From Apodemus sylvaticus (lineage: Eukaryota; Chordata; Mammalia; Rodentia; Muridae), in contig NC_067472.1 of assembly GCF_947179515.1 (NCBI RefSeq), positions 169,430,107-169,494,106 of the forward strand: a DNA stretch of 64,000 nucleotides, written 5' to 3'. Position 1 is the first letter of the stretch; every line of letters begins with the position of its first letter. The notes under the pieces were generated by a model. That model made no database searches. It was not told the DNA's origin and saw only the letters and a list, made by a program, of their open reading frames with translations. The translations under genes and the position numbers were made by a program. Below are positions 24,421-45,513 of this stretch, piece by piece.

Positions 24421-25209
24421 GGCTACTGCGGGTAGGGGACTTCGAGCACCAAAAACGGAAACCCGAGAGGTCAGCTAGGAATACACCAGTCTTGGTGACC
24501 GGTAGAGTTAGCGGGTGTCCCAGGAGAAGATTGCAAGGCGCTCCGCTTCCTATTGCACGACCGCACCCCCGCCCCAGAGCGTTCCGACTCAGGTAGGGTG
24601 AGCGGCGACACTGAGTCGGGCGGGCAGCTGCAGTGAAGCCTCGTGGCCGCCAGGAGGCACTGCCCACCCTGCTGGGCTAGCACGATTGGTCGGCGGCTGG
24701 GGGGCGGGGCTGCTGAGTCTTCTTATTGGCGGATGGGATCCAGTTTCCTTGGCCAGAGCCTCCCAGGGAGCCGCAGGGGGCGGGGCTTGTTGCTACGCAG
24801 CATGGAAGTGATTGGTGAATAGAGCTGCCAATCTCAGCTTGTAGGCCCAATTTGGTGAGGAAGGTTGGACAGAGAGGGAAGGGATCGTGGAGGACGTGTG
24901 GTTGCTACAAAATGTGTTCAGAATTTTGCAATCGGACTTAGCAGTTGCGGGGCGGGGGGGAAGGAAGAGGGAGGTGGCTAGGTAATAGGAGGAGGAGCAA
25001 GAGACGTCAGGAACCCACCCAGGATTCAGAACACCCGCTTTCCAGTTTAGCCTCTCGGGTTGGGCGCGGCCTAGCGTACGCCCCCAGGCCAGTTTTACAT
25101 ATTTTATCAACCATAGAGATGACTGGATGACCGGGAGCCTAGAGAGGACGAAGGCCACTCTCCTAGCCGATTTCCGTTTCCGCCGAGGCATTGGCGGTTG
25201 GTGTGCATC
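24421..25209. promoter_or_regulatory. Divergent Gys1 / Ruvbl2 promoter region
   Basis: Only 789 bases separate the two start codons, which face away from each other. The interval is GC-rich with several CCAAT boxes read as ATTGG (24684-24688, 24724-24728, 24811-24815, 25189-25193), GC boxes (ggggcggggctg at about 24700; ggggcggggct at 24779) and no TATA box for either gene. This is typical of a housekeeping bidirectional CpG-island promoter. Transcription start sites cannot be fixed from sequence alone. Ruvbl2 transcripts probably begin at about 25140-25190 and Gys1 transcripts at about 24480-24660. Confidence 0.7.
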
Positions 25210-36515
<11,306 letters not shown>

Positions 36516-36605
36516 GCTGGCCCTGCACCCCAACCTTTCCCATCCCGTTTTCTACAAGTTCTAACACTGTGACTTTGTATAAAATGACTGAAAACTGGAG
36601 CTCTG
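36516..36605 (+). terminator. Ruvbl2: Ruvbl2 3'UTR and variant poly(A) signal
   Basis: The 3'UTR is very short. No AATAAA is present; the variant TATAAA at 36578-36583 is followed by a GT-rich element (ctgctgtgtcctcag). Cleavage near 36600 is inferred. Confidence 0.7.
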
Positions 36606-36639
36606 CTGTGTCCTCAGAGCCTACAAAGGGACATGGCGT

Positions 36640-36720
36640 GCAGCTGTATGAAGCCTTTATTGGGAGGGACGTTTGGAAAACCTGCTAGCTCCTGGAGACT
36701 GGGGAGTTAAGGGGTGGACC
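36640..36720 (-). terminator. Lhb: Lhb 3'UTR and poly(A) signal
   Basis: Minus-strand AATAAA is at plus positions 36656-36661, about 60 bases past the Lhb stop. Cleavage near 36640 places the Lhb 3' end only about 40 bases from that of the convergent Ruvbl2. Confidence 0.85.
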
Positions 36721-37517
36721 TCAGAAGAGGAGGAGGCCTGGGAGCTGGGGGAGGTCACAGGCCATTGGTTGAGTCCTGGGACCCCCACAGTCAGAGCTAC
36801 TGAGACGACAGGGCCCACAGCGGCAGCTGAGGGCCACAGGGAAGGAGACCATGGGGTCTACACCGGGTGGGCAGCCAGGGAGGCGGACAGACGCGAAGCG
36901 CAGCTCCCGGTAGGTGCACACTGGCTGAGGCACGGGAGGCAAAGCGGCCGGCAGGACTCGAACCTGAGTGCGGGGGGAAGGAAGAGGTCCTCGGCTGGGT
37001 GTCCCCGCCCAGGAGCCATCTCCGTACCCCACTGTCACCGTCTGCCATGAGCCCAGCCGAGGGCAGCACTGCCCTCCCTGTGGGGTCAGCTCACCATGCT
37101 AGGACAGTAGCCGGCACAGATGCTGGTGGTGAAGGTGATGCAGACTGGGCAGAGCTCATTCTCCGCGGCCAGGGTCGCGTTGACAGGCCGGCACAGTGGC
37201 CGGAGGGGGCCCCTGGAGGCCCACAGCACACTTGGGCTCAGCAGCAGCCACAGCAGCAGCCCCTGGGACATAGCCGGTGTCTCACTCTACCCTGACCTGG
37301 TTTTCCATCCCAGGTTCTGGACCCACTCAGTATAATCTAGAAACTGTCGTTCAAGACCCATCACCGGCCATCAAGTCTATTTCTCTCTCTGAAGTCCACC
37401 AGCTAGGATTCCCCCCCCCATCCACCCACCAACCCCCAGGTCACCAGGCTGTCCATTTATGGGTCTGGTGGCATTGGGGTACCCCAGGCCCTGCTGTCTT
37501 ACCTGGAGCCTCTCCAT
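36721..37517 (-). CDS. Lhb: Luteinizing hormone beta subunit, complete, three exons
   Basis: Exons are 37503-37517 (MERLQ only), 37095-37262 and 36721-36963; 426 nt, 141 residues. LH-beta pairs with the common glycoprotein alpha subunit in pituitary gonadotropes and is secreted to act on the LHCGR receptor. Residues 1-20 form a leucine-rich signal peptide ending before SRGPL. Mature N13-A-T is the single N-glycosylation site. The cystine-knot cysteines are all visible, including CAGYC, CRCGPC and the seat-belt CDLP region. The protein ends LPGLLLF, without the long serine-rich tail of primate CG-beta. All introns are GT-AG (CAG|gtaag, ATG|gtgag). No CG-beta copies are present, as expected outside primates and equids. 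Confidence 0.98.
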
Positions 37518-37655
37518 TCTTGATACCTTCCCTACCTTGGGCACCTGGCTTTATACCTGCGGGTTGTGGGGGTGGCAAGGCCACTAAGCAGAGGCTGCAG
37601 GCTTGTGTAACCTAGACACTAATCTCTTTGGGGGCGAGACACAGACAAGGTCAGG
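37518..37655 (-). promoter_or_regulatory. Lhb: Lhb proximal promoter: SF-1, EGR1 and homeobox tandem module with TATA
   Basis: Read on the minus strand from distal to proximal: SF-1 site TGACCTTG (37646-37653), EGR1 site CGCCCCCAA (37628-37636), PITX1-type homeobox AGATTAG (37619-37625), second EGR1 site CACCCCCAC (37566-37574) overlapped by SF-1 site TGGCCTTG (37576-37583), then TATAAA (37550-37555). This reproduces the arrangement known to mediate GnRH induction of LH-beta in gonadotropes. The TATA position implies a start near 37525 and a 5'UTR of under 12 nt, a known LH-beta feature. Confidence 0.95.
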
Positions 37656-38106
37656 GAAGCCAGGGACCAGCTCCAGTGTCTTCAACGAATTGGCCTCACA
37701 CTTGGCCCAGGTGTCTGGCTGGGCTTAGCTGACGTTGGAAGCACTGGAAACAAGGTAAAGGGAGAACCCTGTAGGCTGCTAGCTGAAGGCCCAGGACGCT
37801 GGGTAGACCTCAGTCAGGCCCGCTCTGATAGTTGGGTACAACTAAATAGGAGGGCCCAGCTCCAGCTGCAGGTTCGGTCGAGTGGGCCTCCAAATTTTCT
37901 TTCAATACCACCAGAGGTGGAGTGCCACCCTTCTCCCAGCCCCCGAGTCAGGATGCATGGATTGGGTCCAAAAATAGGTGTGGTTTCAGCTATAAAACTT
38001 CTTGTTCAGTAAATTGCGCCTGGAGGAGCCTCTGGAAGTAAGGGTTGTGTCCGGGTTGGCCCACCCACAAATCCATGGGTTTACATGGTGGGTGGGCTTT
38101 GCACGC

Positions 38107-40103
38107 TCACACCAGCTCCGCCCTGGCACTCCCATAGCGGGAATTCTCAGTGCGGTAGGCCTTGGGTACACTGTAGAGGCCTGGCACTGGTTTCCGGTGG
38201 GGGCCGCCCCAGGGTGTGTTGACTGGGCAAAAGCGGTCCATACTACGGAGTGGGTGCACCAAGGGTCCGTAGGACTCCCGGGTCAGAGACAGGGCTCCCA
38301 GGTACGGCACGACCGGTTGCGATGGGCGTGCACGAGCTGGGCGCAGCCTTGGTTTACTTTCCAGCTCTTGGCGGCGGCGGGATGCTTGCTTTGGCCAACT
38401 GTGGCCCATCGCTGGTTTCTGACGGGGACATCCAGACAAATTCCTGTGGGCGGGGCAGCAGGTGAGTAGGTCCAAGAGCAGCAGAGTTCGGATTCCAGGG
38501 GACTCAAGAGCCTAGAAATGGTTTCTTGCTGCTTTGGAAGAGAAGAGGCTCTGAGGAGCTGAAGAGTTCAGCTTGGGACAATTCTGTGGTTTCTGCATTA
38601 CAGTTGGAACTGCCAAGGAGAGGAGTTTGCTCACCAGCACCTGCTAGGCACAGGCTCACCTTGTAAAATCCCGAGCGGAAGTGGTCAGATAGGGTTGGAG
38701 CCGATCTAGCATGCCCATCTTGTTCACTGTGAAGGGTTTGCCAGCCATCTCGGGGTTCTTCGTCCAGGGGATTAGTGCCTAAGAAATATTGGGAAAGGGA
38801 GTGGGCAAGAAAGACTGTACCCTGTGTTCAAAGCCCTTCTTTCCCCACGCCACTAGTGTTAGTGCCTCAAACCTCCACCCTATCCAAACACTCAGTGAGC
38901 AAGAACCCAAACTCCTGCTGCCACACCCTTTCTAGTTTCCCTCCTAGTCACAACAGTTACCCTAACACTGGACATTAAATGTCTTGGATGACAATTCCAC
39001 CTGACTGCCTCTTGCCGAGTTAACCTAATTTCATCTTCTAAGCCAAACTTGTCTCAGAATATTCTAGTGCAGCTCTGGGGAGCAACTACCTACCTAGCTT
39101 AGCTCGTTGCACCAGCAGCCCACAGCCTCAAGAAGCAACTTCCGAACCTTCCAGCTCTCTCCCCCACAGTTCAAGACTCAGTACCCTGCCCCCCACCCCA
39201 ATACCTTCTAGCTACCCCATAGAATGCGAGCTTCCTTCAGCCCAGAGGCTCAGTCTGGTCCCTAACCCTCTGGACAGCCCAGGCTTCTTCCTGTGGTGCC
39301 CATGTAGCCCACTCTACCTGAGAAGGTCCCCCGCGATGGTGGTCAGCGAGCTTTGGGGACTGGGGCTCCGTAAAAAGGGGGGCACTCTGATCCAGATCTG
39401 GCCAGTCATTGTATTGTGCCTTCATCTCGCTGATCTGGTATTTCGTGATCAGGGGAACACCCCGGCCCTCATGTCTTCTTAACTACAAGAATCAAGGTGA
39501 GGGAGCAGGGACTCCAATGTCCAGCCCTCTTCACCCCCAGACTGCTGGATCCCAGAACCCTACCTTTTCTGCCAAAGACTTGATGCCTAATGTCCGCCTG
39601 GGGTCCTCATGCTCTGGTGCCTTGGGCTGAGCACAGGGGCCACCGCGCATCTTGGGGGTGTGTGCTGCGTGGGAGGTGGTTTCCCATCTGCTAATGACTT
39701 CGTCGAAAGCCCAGATGTGTGGGTCGTGCTTCGAGGCTGCAGGCAGCGGCGCCTTGACTATAGACTGAGGAGAGGGCATGTAGGTCAGCCAAAAGACCCA
39801 AGAAACAATCCCTTCAACTCCTGGTTGGTATCCAGGCTCCCAGACCCCTCCACCTTCAGACAGGAACCTAACCCTGGTCCTCTTTTCTCCTGGCACACAA
39901 GTTTGTGAACTGCCCCCCTCCCCCAGTCTCCCCCTCCACCCTCTCACCTCTAGAGCAGACGGAGGAATGGACACCGGTGGGATCCTGTGGTGGGCGACCC
40001 CACTGCTGGTGAGACGCCAGCTGGGCCAGGATCCAAGCACCTCAGTTTCAGTAATGGGGGACCAAGAGGGCCCATATCGCAGAGCTAGGGTCCGACCTGC
40101 CAT
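38107..40103 (-). CDS. Unnamed five-exon gene, 325 residues, candidate axonemal/sperm microtubule protein
   Basis: Exons in transcript order: 39948-40103, 39564-39764, 39318-39482, 38660-38778, 38107-38443. All introns are GT-AG and phases fit (0,0,0,2), giving 978 nt, i.e. 325 residues plus TGA. The ATG at 40103 has a strong Kozak context (ACCATGG). I do not recognise the protein for certain. It is basic and rich in Pro, Arg, Tyr and Trp, without signal peptide, membrane segment or catalytic motif. Short Tyr-Gly patches recur (ALRYGPSW, ESYGPLVHP, SRYGSAR), with HPLRSMDRFCPVNTPWGG and KYQISEMKAQYNDWPDLD. This composition resembles SAXO/SPMIP-type microtubule inner proteins; SAXO3 is a possible identity but is unverified. 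A perfect RFX X-box immediately upstream supports a ciliary or testis role. It runs in tandem toward Lhb, with its stop about 590 bases before the Lhb start site. Confidence 0.85.
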
Positions 40104-40147
40104 GGTCCTCACCCTCTGGGAAGCCAAGAAACCGGCTTGTTGTGGCC

Positions 40148-40162
40148 GTTGCCCCTGGTAAC
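40148..40162 (-). promoter_or_regulatory. RFX X-box at promoter of the unnamed 325-residue gene
   Basis: On the minus strand the site reads GTTACC-AGG-GGCAAC, a full match to the X-box pattern GTNRCC-N(0-3)-RGYAAC with a three-base spacer. It ends 45 bases before the ATG. A CCAAT box (AGCCAAT, plus strand) is adjacent at 40185-40191. X-boxes bind RFX2/RFX3 and mark promoters of motile-cilium and spermatid genes. Confidence 0.75.
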
Positions 40163-41373
40163 AGAACCTGCCCACTCTGAACCCAGCCAATGGCGCGTGG
40201 AGGGTTAGGGGAACCCCAACTAGGACTTTCAGAGAGGAGAATCGGATCGAAAGACCCGAAAGGAACCGCAGATACGTAGGGAAGGGTGGAGTCTCCTAAC
40301 GAGGAGAAGAAAGGAAGCAGGAGGTCAGGGGAGGGGACATAGCAGATACAGACACAGACAGGCTGACTCGGGAGAGGAACTAAACGCCCCCTTTCCCATG
40401 GGGCCCCTGACTCTCGGGTTGCCAGGCCTGCCCACCTCGGGGTAACAGTTTCCAGACAGCTCTTTTCCACGAAGGCTGAGCGTCCCCAGTCCTGCCTGCC
40501 TTTCATTTGGTTGAAAACTTCCACCTGGGTATGGGGGGCTGGGGAGACTGAAGAAAAGAAATACACCAGGAAACACTTAGGAAAGGGGGGGCATGGGCTC
40601 CTCACTCACAGAAAAGAGATGGGAAGTCAGTCGGAGAGAGTGGGAGGTGGTTAGAGGGTGGGGACTGGGTCGCCGTCAGAGCATCAGGGGTGGATCCTGC
40701 CTGGCGCGCGGGCCAGGCTCACGCAGTGTGGGTGAAGCTGCCCTCAAAGACTATATCTATACACCTTCCTGTGGTGGCACAGGCCCGCTTCTCCAAAACT
40801 AAGGAGGCTGGTGCTTGAGAATTATGAGTCCAACCTGTCTCCCAGGTGTGACTGATTGCACACCCCTGGGATCCCAGCACTCAAGGGATTAAAGTCATTA
40901 AAGTCTGGGCTGGAGAACATGGATGCGTGGTTCCCAGATTCAGCACCCAGCACCCACTGGTGCCTCACAGCCATCTTTAAATCCTGACCCAAGGGGATTC
41001 GATATTCTCGTGGCTGCTGAGACACACCCATGCATAAAGACATCCATACGTGCAGGCAAAACATTCGATGCGCATAAAATTAAAGACATTAAAAAAAAAA
41101 GATTAAGGTCATCCTCAGCTACATTCCAGTTTTAGGCCAGCCTGAGCTTCATGAGACTGTGTCCCGAAGCATTAGAAAGGTGATGGTGATGGGGCGGGGC
41201 ATTGGTTAGGATGATGGACGGCTTGCCTGGCATGCGGCAAGCCCTGGACTCCAACCCCGGCACTGCATGCACTCTAATGCCAGCCCTCGGGAGGCAGAGG
41301 CAGAAGAGGAATTCAAGGCCGAGTCACACAGCAGTGATGTCAGCCTCTAAGGCTAGCATCAGGGAGAGGAAGA

Positions 41374-41475
41374 CAGGCATCCCTGAGTGTGAGGCCAGCC
41401 TGGTCTACAGGGTTCCAGGACAGCCACGGCTACACAGAGAAACCCTGTCTTGGGGAAAAAAAAAAAAAAAAAAGT
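41374..41475 (+). repeat. B1 SINE, 5' part rearranged
   Basis: The 3' portion reads gaggccagcctggtctacag to aaaccctgtcttgggg with 17 A's. The 5' portion upstream is broken. Confidence 0.8.
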
Positions 41476-41829
41476 TCAAGCTCCGCCCTCCCATGAGCTG
41501 CATGAGGAAACTTTGTCTCCAAACCAGAGCTGAACCAAAAAAGACTAGGGCCGTTCTCAAAGCAGGATGCTGTGTTCTAGGCAATGCTTGTGCGCTTGGC
41601 CAGATCAGACTTCTCCGGGAAACCTAGGCTCCCGGGGAATCCACCGCCTTTCCCTGATCACATCCTCAAGGGTCCGGGGCCAGTGGCCCCCAACGTTTTC
41701 CCACCTGACCCATTTGCCCTTACCCCAGACGGAACAGTTTAAGTATGTAGCCCAGGCTGCCCTGGACCTCCAGGCAATCTTCTGTCTGCAGCCTCTCAAG
41801 TATTAGGATTACAGGTACATATTACAACA

Positions 41830-42403
41830 CCCAGTCCCAGGCCTTTTATTTTATTTTTTAAGATAGATTCTCAAATAGACAAGGCTGACTTCAAACTCTC
41901 TGTGTAGCTAAGGATGTTGATGATCTACCTGCCTTTACCAGCAGGTGAGTACCACCATGCATGGTTTCTGATGCAGTGCTCCGGAGAGAGACCAGGACTG
42001 TGTGTGTGCTGGGCAACCAGAAACAGCCTACCGATCGAGGCCTAACCCCGGCGTATGCACCCCTTTTTCACGCGTTCTTTCCTCGTCCCTCTTGCCAGGG
42101 TCCTCTGATGTTAAGATGGGTACCAGAGTCATATATTAGGTCTGATAAACAGCAGATAGTAAACATTGGTTATTATTATTAATGTCAAATTCCTCTGGCA
42201 GAACTCCTAGTCATCACTTGAAACCTCATTTGGTTTCATCATACATTCCACACGGACTGAGATTTGAGAGAGATTCCATTCTGTGGTAATTTCAGTTCCC
42301 AGTCAGAAGGCACGGTAGAGCAGCCGGGCCACCCCTGTGGTCTTTCAGCATCCAGCTTTTTTTTTTTTTCCCCCTCAACCTGGGCAGTTCCCAAGCCCGG
42401 ACC
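41830..42403 (-). terminator. Ntf5: Probable Ntf5 3'UTR and poly(A) signal
   Basis: The first minus-strand AATAAA after the stop is at plus positions 41845-41850, about 550 bases downstream. A minus-strand A12 run lies at about 42357-42370. The assignment is inferred from position only. Confidence 0.4.
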
Positions 42404-43033
42404 TCAGGCCCGGCCCGTTCGGCTGAGGAGCGTGCAGACGCAAGCTGTGTCGATCCGAATCCAGCGCCAGCCCACGCGGCCCTGGGAGTCTGCAGTCAAC
42501 GCCCGCACGTAGGACTGCTTAGCCTTGCATTCTGAGAGCCAGTGCCTGCGATCCACGCCGCGACAACCCCCTCCGCCCACACCTGGGCCACCTTCCCCAG
42601 CGCTTTCGGCCTTGCAGCGCGTCTCGAAGAAGTACTGACGCAGGGGACTGCCACCTGCCGCAGGCACCTCGCCCAGCACCTCCACCTCGCGCCCACGCAA
42701 GTCCACAGCTGTCCGCCGGTCGGTCACCCAGCCACTCACTGCGTCGCACACCGCCAGCTCACCCCGGCGGCTTGCCGGTGCCGTCTCACTCACCCCGCGC
42801 CGGCTGCGGTTGGCTGGGGCCCCTGCCGGCTCTCCATAGGCCCCGGCCTCTAGCAGGAAGAGGAGAGGGGGCCCGGCAGGGGCGCCCCGTGACAGGGCCA
42901 CTCGGGGTGACAAGAGGTCCCACTCAGGAGCCAGAAATGGGGGCAGGGTTGAGGATGGGGGGTGGGGCTCCATGGGGACGCTGGGGAGGAGGAAAAGGAA
43001 AAGGAGGAGAGAGCAGGGGTGGCGGGCGAGCAT
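42404..43033 (-). CDS. Ntf5: Neurotrophin-4 precursor (NT-4/5), single coding exon, complete
   Basis: One 630-nt reading frame encodes 209 residues, the family length, in an exon whose acceptor (CTTCAG|GTG) lies at 43044/43045. NT-4 is a secreted homodimeric ligand of TrkB and p75NTR. The start ATG at 43033 is chosen because the frame upstream has no other ATG. Residues 2-20 form a hydrophobic signal peptide (SLLLFLFLLPS). The short pro-region ends at the furin site RSRR (76-79). The mature part of 130 residues has six knot cysteines (mature positions 17, 61, 78, 90, 119, 121). It also carries GVSETAPASRRGELAVCD and the NT-4-specific insertion between the second and third cysteines (ESAGEGGPGVGGGG). 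The human orthologue is NTF4. Confidence 0.97.
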   Translation of the reverse strand: MLARHPCSLLLFLFLLPSVPMEPHPPSSTLPPFLAPEWDLLSPRVALSRGAPAGPPLLFLLEAGAYGEPAGAPANRSRRGVSETAPASRRGELAVCDAVSGWVTDRRTAVDLRGREVEVLGEVPAAGGSPLRQYFFETRCKAESAGEGGPGVGGGGCRGVDRRHWLSECKAKQSYVRALTADSQGRVGWRWIRIDTACVCTLLSRTGRA

Positions 43034-44199
43034 GGCTTGCACACCTGAAGATGGAGAAAGAGGCCGTGGTTAGAGAAGGAAGACACCGGAGTAGCCGAAG
43101 TCAGGGCCCCCTCCTGCCCCACCCGAGGGCAGATGTCAGCTTGGCGGACTGTGGGAGGACCTCAGGGGTACCTTATGCTCTAGAACCCGAGGAATGCTTA
43201 GCTTTTAGAATAAGAATAGGTATTCGGTTAGTGTAAATAAATAGGCAAAATTGGGTGTGGTGATGCACACCTGTACCTCAGCAACCAGGAGGCAGAGGCA
43301 GGAAGATGGCCACAAGCTTGAGGCCTGGCCCGTTTGCACGAGTTCCATGCCAGCCAGGGCTATACAGTCAAACACGAGGAGACACCCTTTCTACCGGGTC
43401 GCACAACCCGGAAGTGGCGCGGGTGAGATCTGAACTCTGTGCAATGCCACTTGGCCCTCGTGTTCCCATAACCTGGAGGAGCCCTCGAATCCATGGCCTT
43501 GATTTCCCTGACTTGGCTGCTGGGAGATGGTGAGACTAGAACATTCTAGAAGCTGGGCCAGGACTGGAAAACAGCAGGTGAATGAATACCAGACCTGTCA
43601 ACAGCACCTCCGCCCCCTCACTCTGGGACTGGGGGCCCCCAGGCTGTGTGGGGCCCCTGTGTAGGATACAGGTCTCTTCCCTGACATCTCAGGAGAGGGA
43701 GGGGCAGCCACCTGTGGGAGGAAGGAAACCAGTTACAGAGGCAGATGGGGGAAGGGTGCGACCTCTCCATAAAAAGCCACCCTTTCCAGAGTCTTTGAAA
43801 GCCTAGGGTGCCCTGGAGTAGAGGCCCCGCCCACCTGCAGAGCGCGCCCCCCCTTCCCAGTGCAGGTGACAGCTCTGGAGGGATGGGAAGCAGATGGGGG
43901 GGAGCAGAGAGGAGGGGCAGGTGAGGCAACTGGAAGAGATTACATCCCCTCCTCCCGTTCCTCCACTAAACGCGGCGGGGGTGGGGCTGGCCTGGACACC
44001 CGGGTCCCCGCCGGCCCACGCTCTGGGTCCCTGAGGCTGCTTCCTGGAATGTTCGCTCCTCGCAGGACAGGCCGGGGCCCGCCCAAGACTCCGACTGCGC
44101 ATACCTGGAGTGTCTGGCTGGCCAGGCTCCGAGGTGGGGGAATGGGAAGTGTTGAGTGTGATCAGGGGCAGAGGTTTACCACACCACTCACTACAGGGA

Positions 44200-45030
44200 G
44201 TGCGGGTGCCCGCTGCCTCCTCCCTCAGACTGTGTTCAGGTCCACAGCAGTCTCCTTCCTCACATCCAGGGGCCCAAGGCCCCTGAACCATCCTCCCTCA
44301 GCGAGGGTGACCTGGTTCCCCAGATGCCTCCTCCTGCAGACTAAGTTTCTTGGACGCCAGACGCCTCCTCCCTCAGACCCACAGGTTCTAGGATTGCGGC
44401 CCCTCCTCCAAGGTGCTCATAAATGGAGATTCCCTGCTTCCACATCCAAGAAAATTGGGCTGGGGATCCCTGCTCCTGAGTCGGTTGGAGGGGATCCGCT
44501 GCACCGATCGGAGACTTCCGTCCTGCCTCAGTTTCCTCCGCCAAACCCCGCCCCTATCGGCCCCGCCCCCGTCCCTCCCTACCCGGGGGCCGGGCGACCC
44601 GGACCGTGTAATCTGCCAGAGGAGGCGCGGAGCTCTTACCTGGGGCGCCCTTCTCTGCTCCCGGGCTGCCCCTGGCGCCGCTGCGGCTCCTCCTCCGGCT
44701 CGCTGGCAGCTCGGACGCCCGCTGCTAGCCGGCTGCTCGCCGTTTGCGCTTGGGAGGGCCTGGGTCTGGGAGGAGGCGGGGCGGCGCCCGACGGCGGAGG
44801 AGGGGCGGCGGATCCCGCCTAGCACGCGCGGGCCGGCACCTTGGAAGCCGGGCCTCGGCCACTTCAGCTTCAGAAAAGTCTAGGCTGTAACCCTCCTCCA
44901 TCAGACACTGGGATCCACACCCCGCCCCTCCGCCCTGATACCCAGGGGTCCAGGCTCCAGCCCTCCTCCTTCAGACACAGGGTCCAGACCCCAGTCCTCC
45001 TCCCTTAGACCCAGTATTCAGACCCAGAGT
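44200..45030. repeat. Minisatellite-like CTCCTCC(C/T)TCAGAC units flanking the Ntf5 promoter
   Basis: Degenerate ~36-40 bp units with the core cctcctccctcagac and ccaggggtccaggc recur at 44218-44410 and 44890-45020, on both sides of the CpG island. They are the reverse complement of the 'ctgagggaggaggg' unit in Ruvbl2 intron 1. Confidence 0.65.
44640..44830 (-). promoter_or_regulatory. Ntf5: Predicted Ntf5 5' noncoding exon and CpG-rich promoter
   Basis: A consensus minus-strand donor CAG|GTAAGAG has its last exon base at 44640. It would splice to the Ntf5 acceptor at 43044, giving a 1.6 kb intron. The exon and upstream DNA to about 44830 are very GC-rich with GC boxes and CpGs, and lack a TATA box. 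The exact 5' end cannot be set. Confidence 0.55.
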
Positions 45031-45513
45031 CAGGCCTGGGATTGCTATAGTGTCTAGTGCAGGTTCCCACCCTCCTGTCTCCCTTCCTGGGTCTCCCAGG
45101 CAGACATTAGCCAGCTGGGTTTGTGTAGTGATAAGGCTCAATGCCTGGAGACAGTTACTGTCGGGCTCCCCCACAGAGTCTTCTATCCTGGAATTTCTTG
45201 GCCAGGGACCAGGAAGTCTTGGGGTGGATAAGAAAACTTCAAGGTAATTAAAGTGAGGAGACCATGATGAGCCTTCAGAACTGTGACCTGCCTCGCGAAA
45301 CAGCCAGCTGTGACCATCAGACACGGGGACAAACACCCAGCCAGAGAGATAGAGCCCTAGAGGGAGGAAAACACCCCACGGAGTGGATCTCAGAAAGACA
45401 GGATGCTGGGGAGACCTCGAGCAGGGTGTTTCTGCAGCAGACGGGCCCCTGGGTGGCAGGGCCCTTTGCTCTGCCATGCCCCCACTCTGGGACTCTAGTT
45501 CCCCTACCCCTGA

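Larger units (their letters stand above)
40163..42403. other. Intergenic region between the unnamed gene and Ntf5 3' end
   Basis: Contains a plus-strand B3 at about 40895-41090, a plus-strand B1 with A-tail at 41374-41475 (its 5' half is disordered, from about 41255) and the probable Ntf5 3'UTR from about 41830. A GTTGCC half X-box lies at 40419-40424. No other gene is supported. Confidence 0.55.

Noticed and set aside
36867..37295. 142-codon open frame antisense to Lhb
   Set aside because: It is the complement of conserved Lhb exons 2 and 3, including their intron, with no independent signal.
37970..37996. TATAAAA and CArG-like motif on the plus strand near 37990 as a promoter
   Set aside because: The A/T run is seven bases instead of the six of a CArG box, and no plus-strand exon follows; only the antisense of the unnamed gene's last exon lies downstream.
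39531..40190. Longer N-terminus for the unnamed gene, starting at 40190
   Set aside because: The extension depends on a TTG start and would run through the X-box; the ATG at 40103 has a strong Kozak context.
43860..44822. 320-codon open frame on the plus strand over the Ntf5 upstream region
   Set aside because: It lies in GC-rich and minisatellite-like DNA with few chance stops, overlaps the predicted Ntf5 promoter and exon antisense, and shows no domain, signal or codon character.
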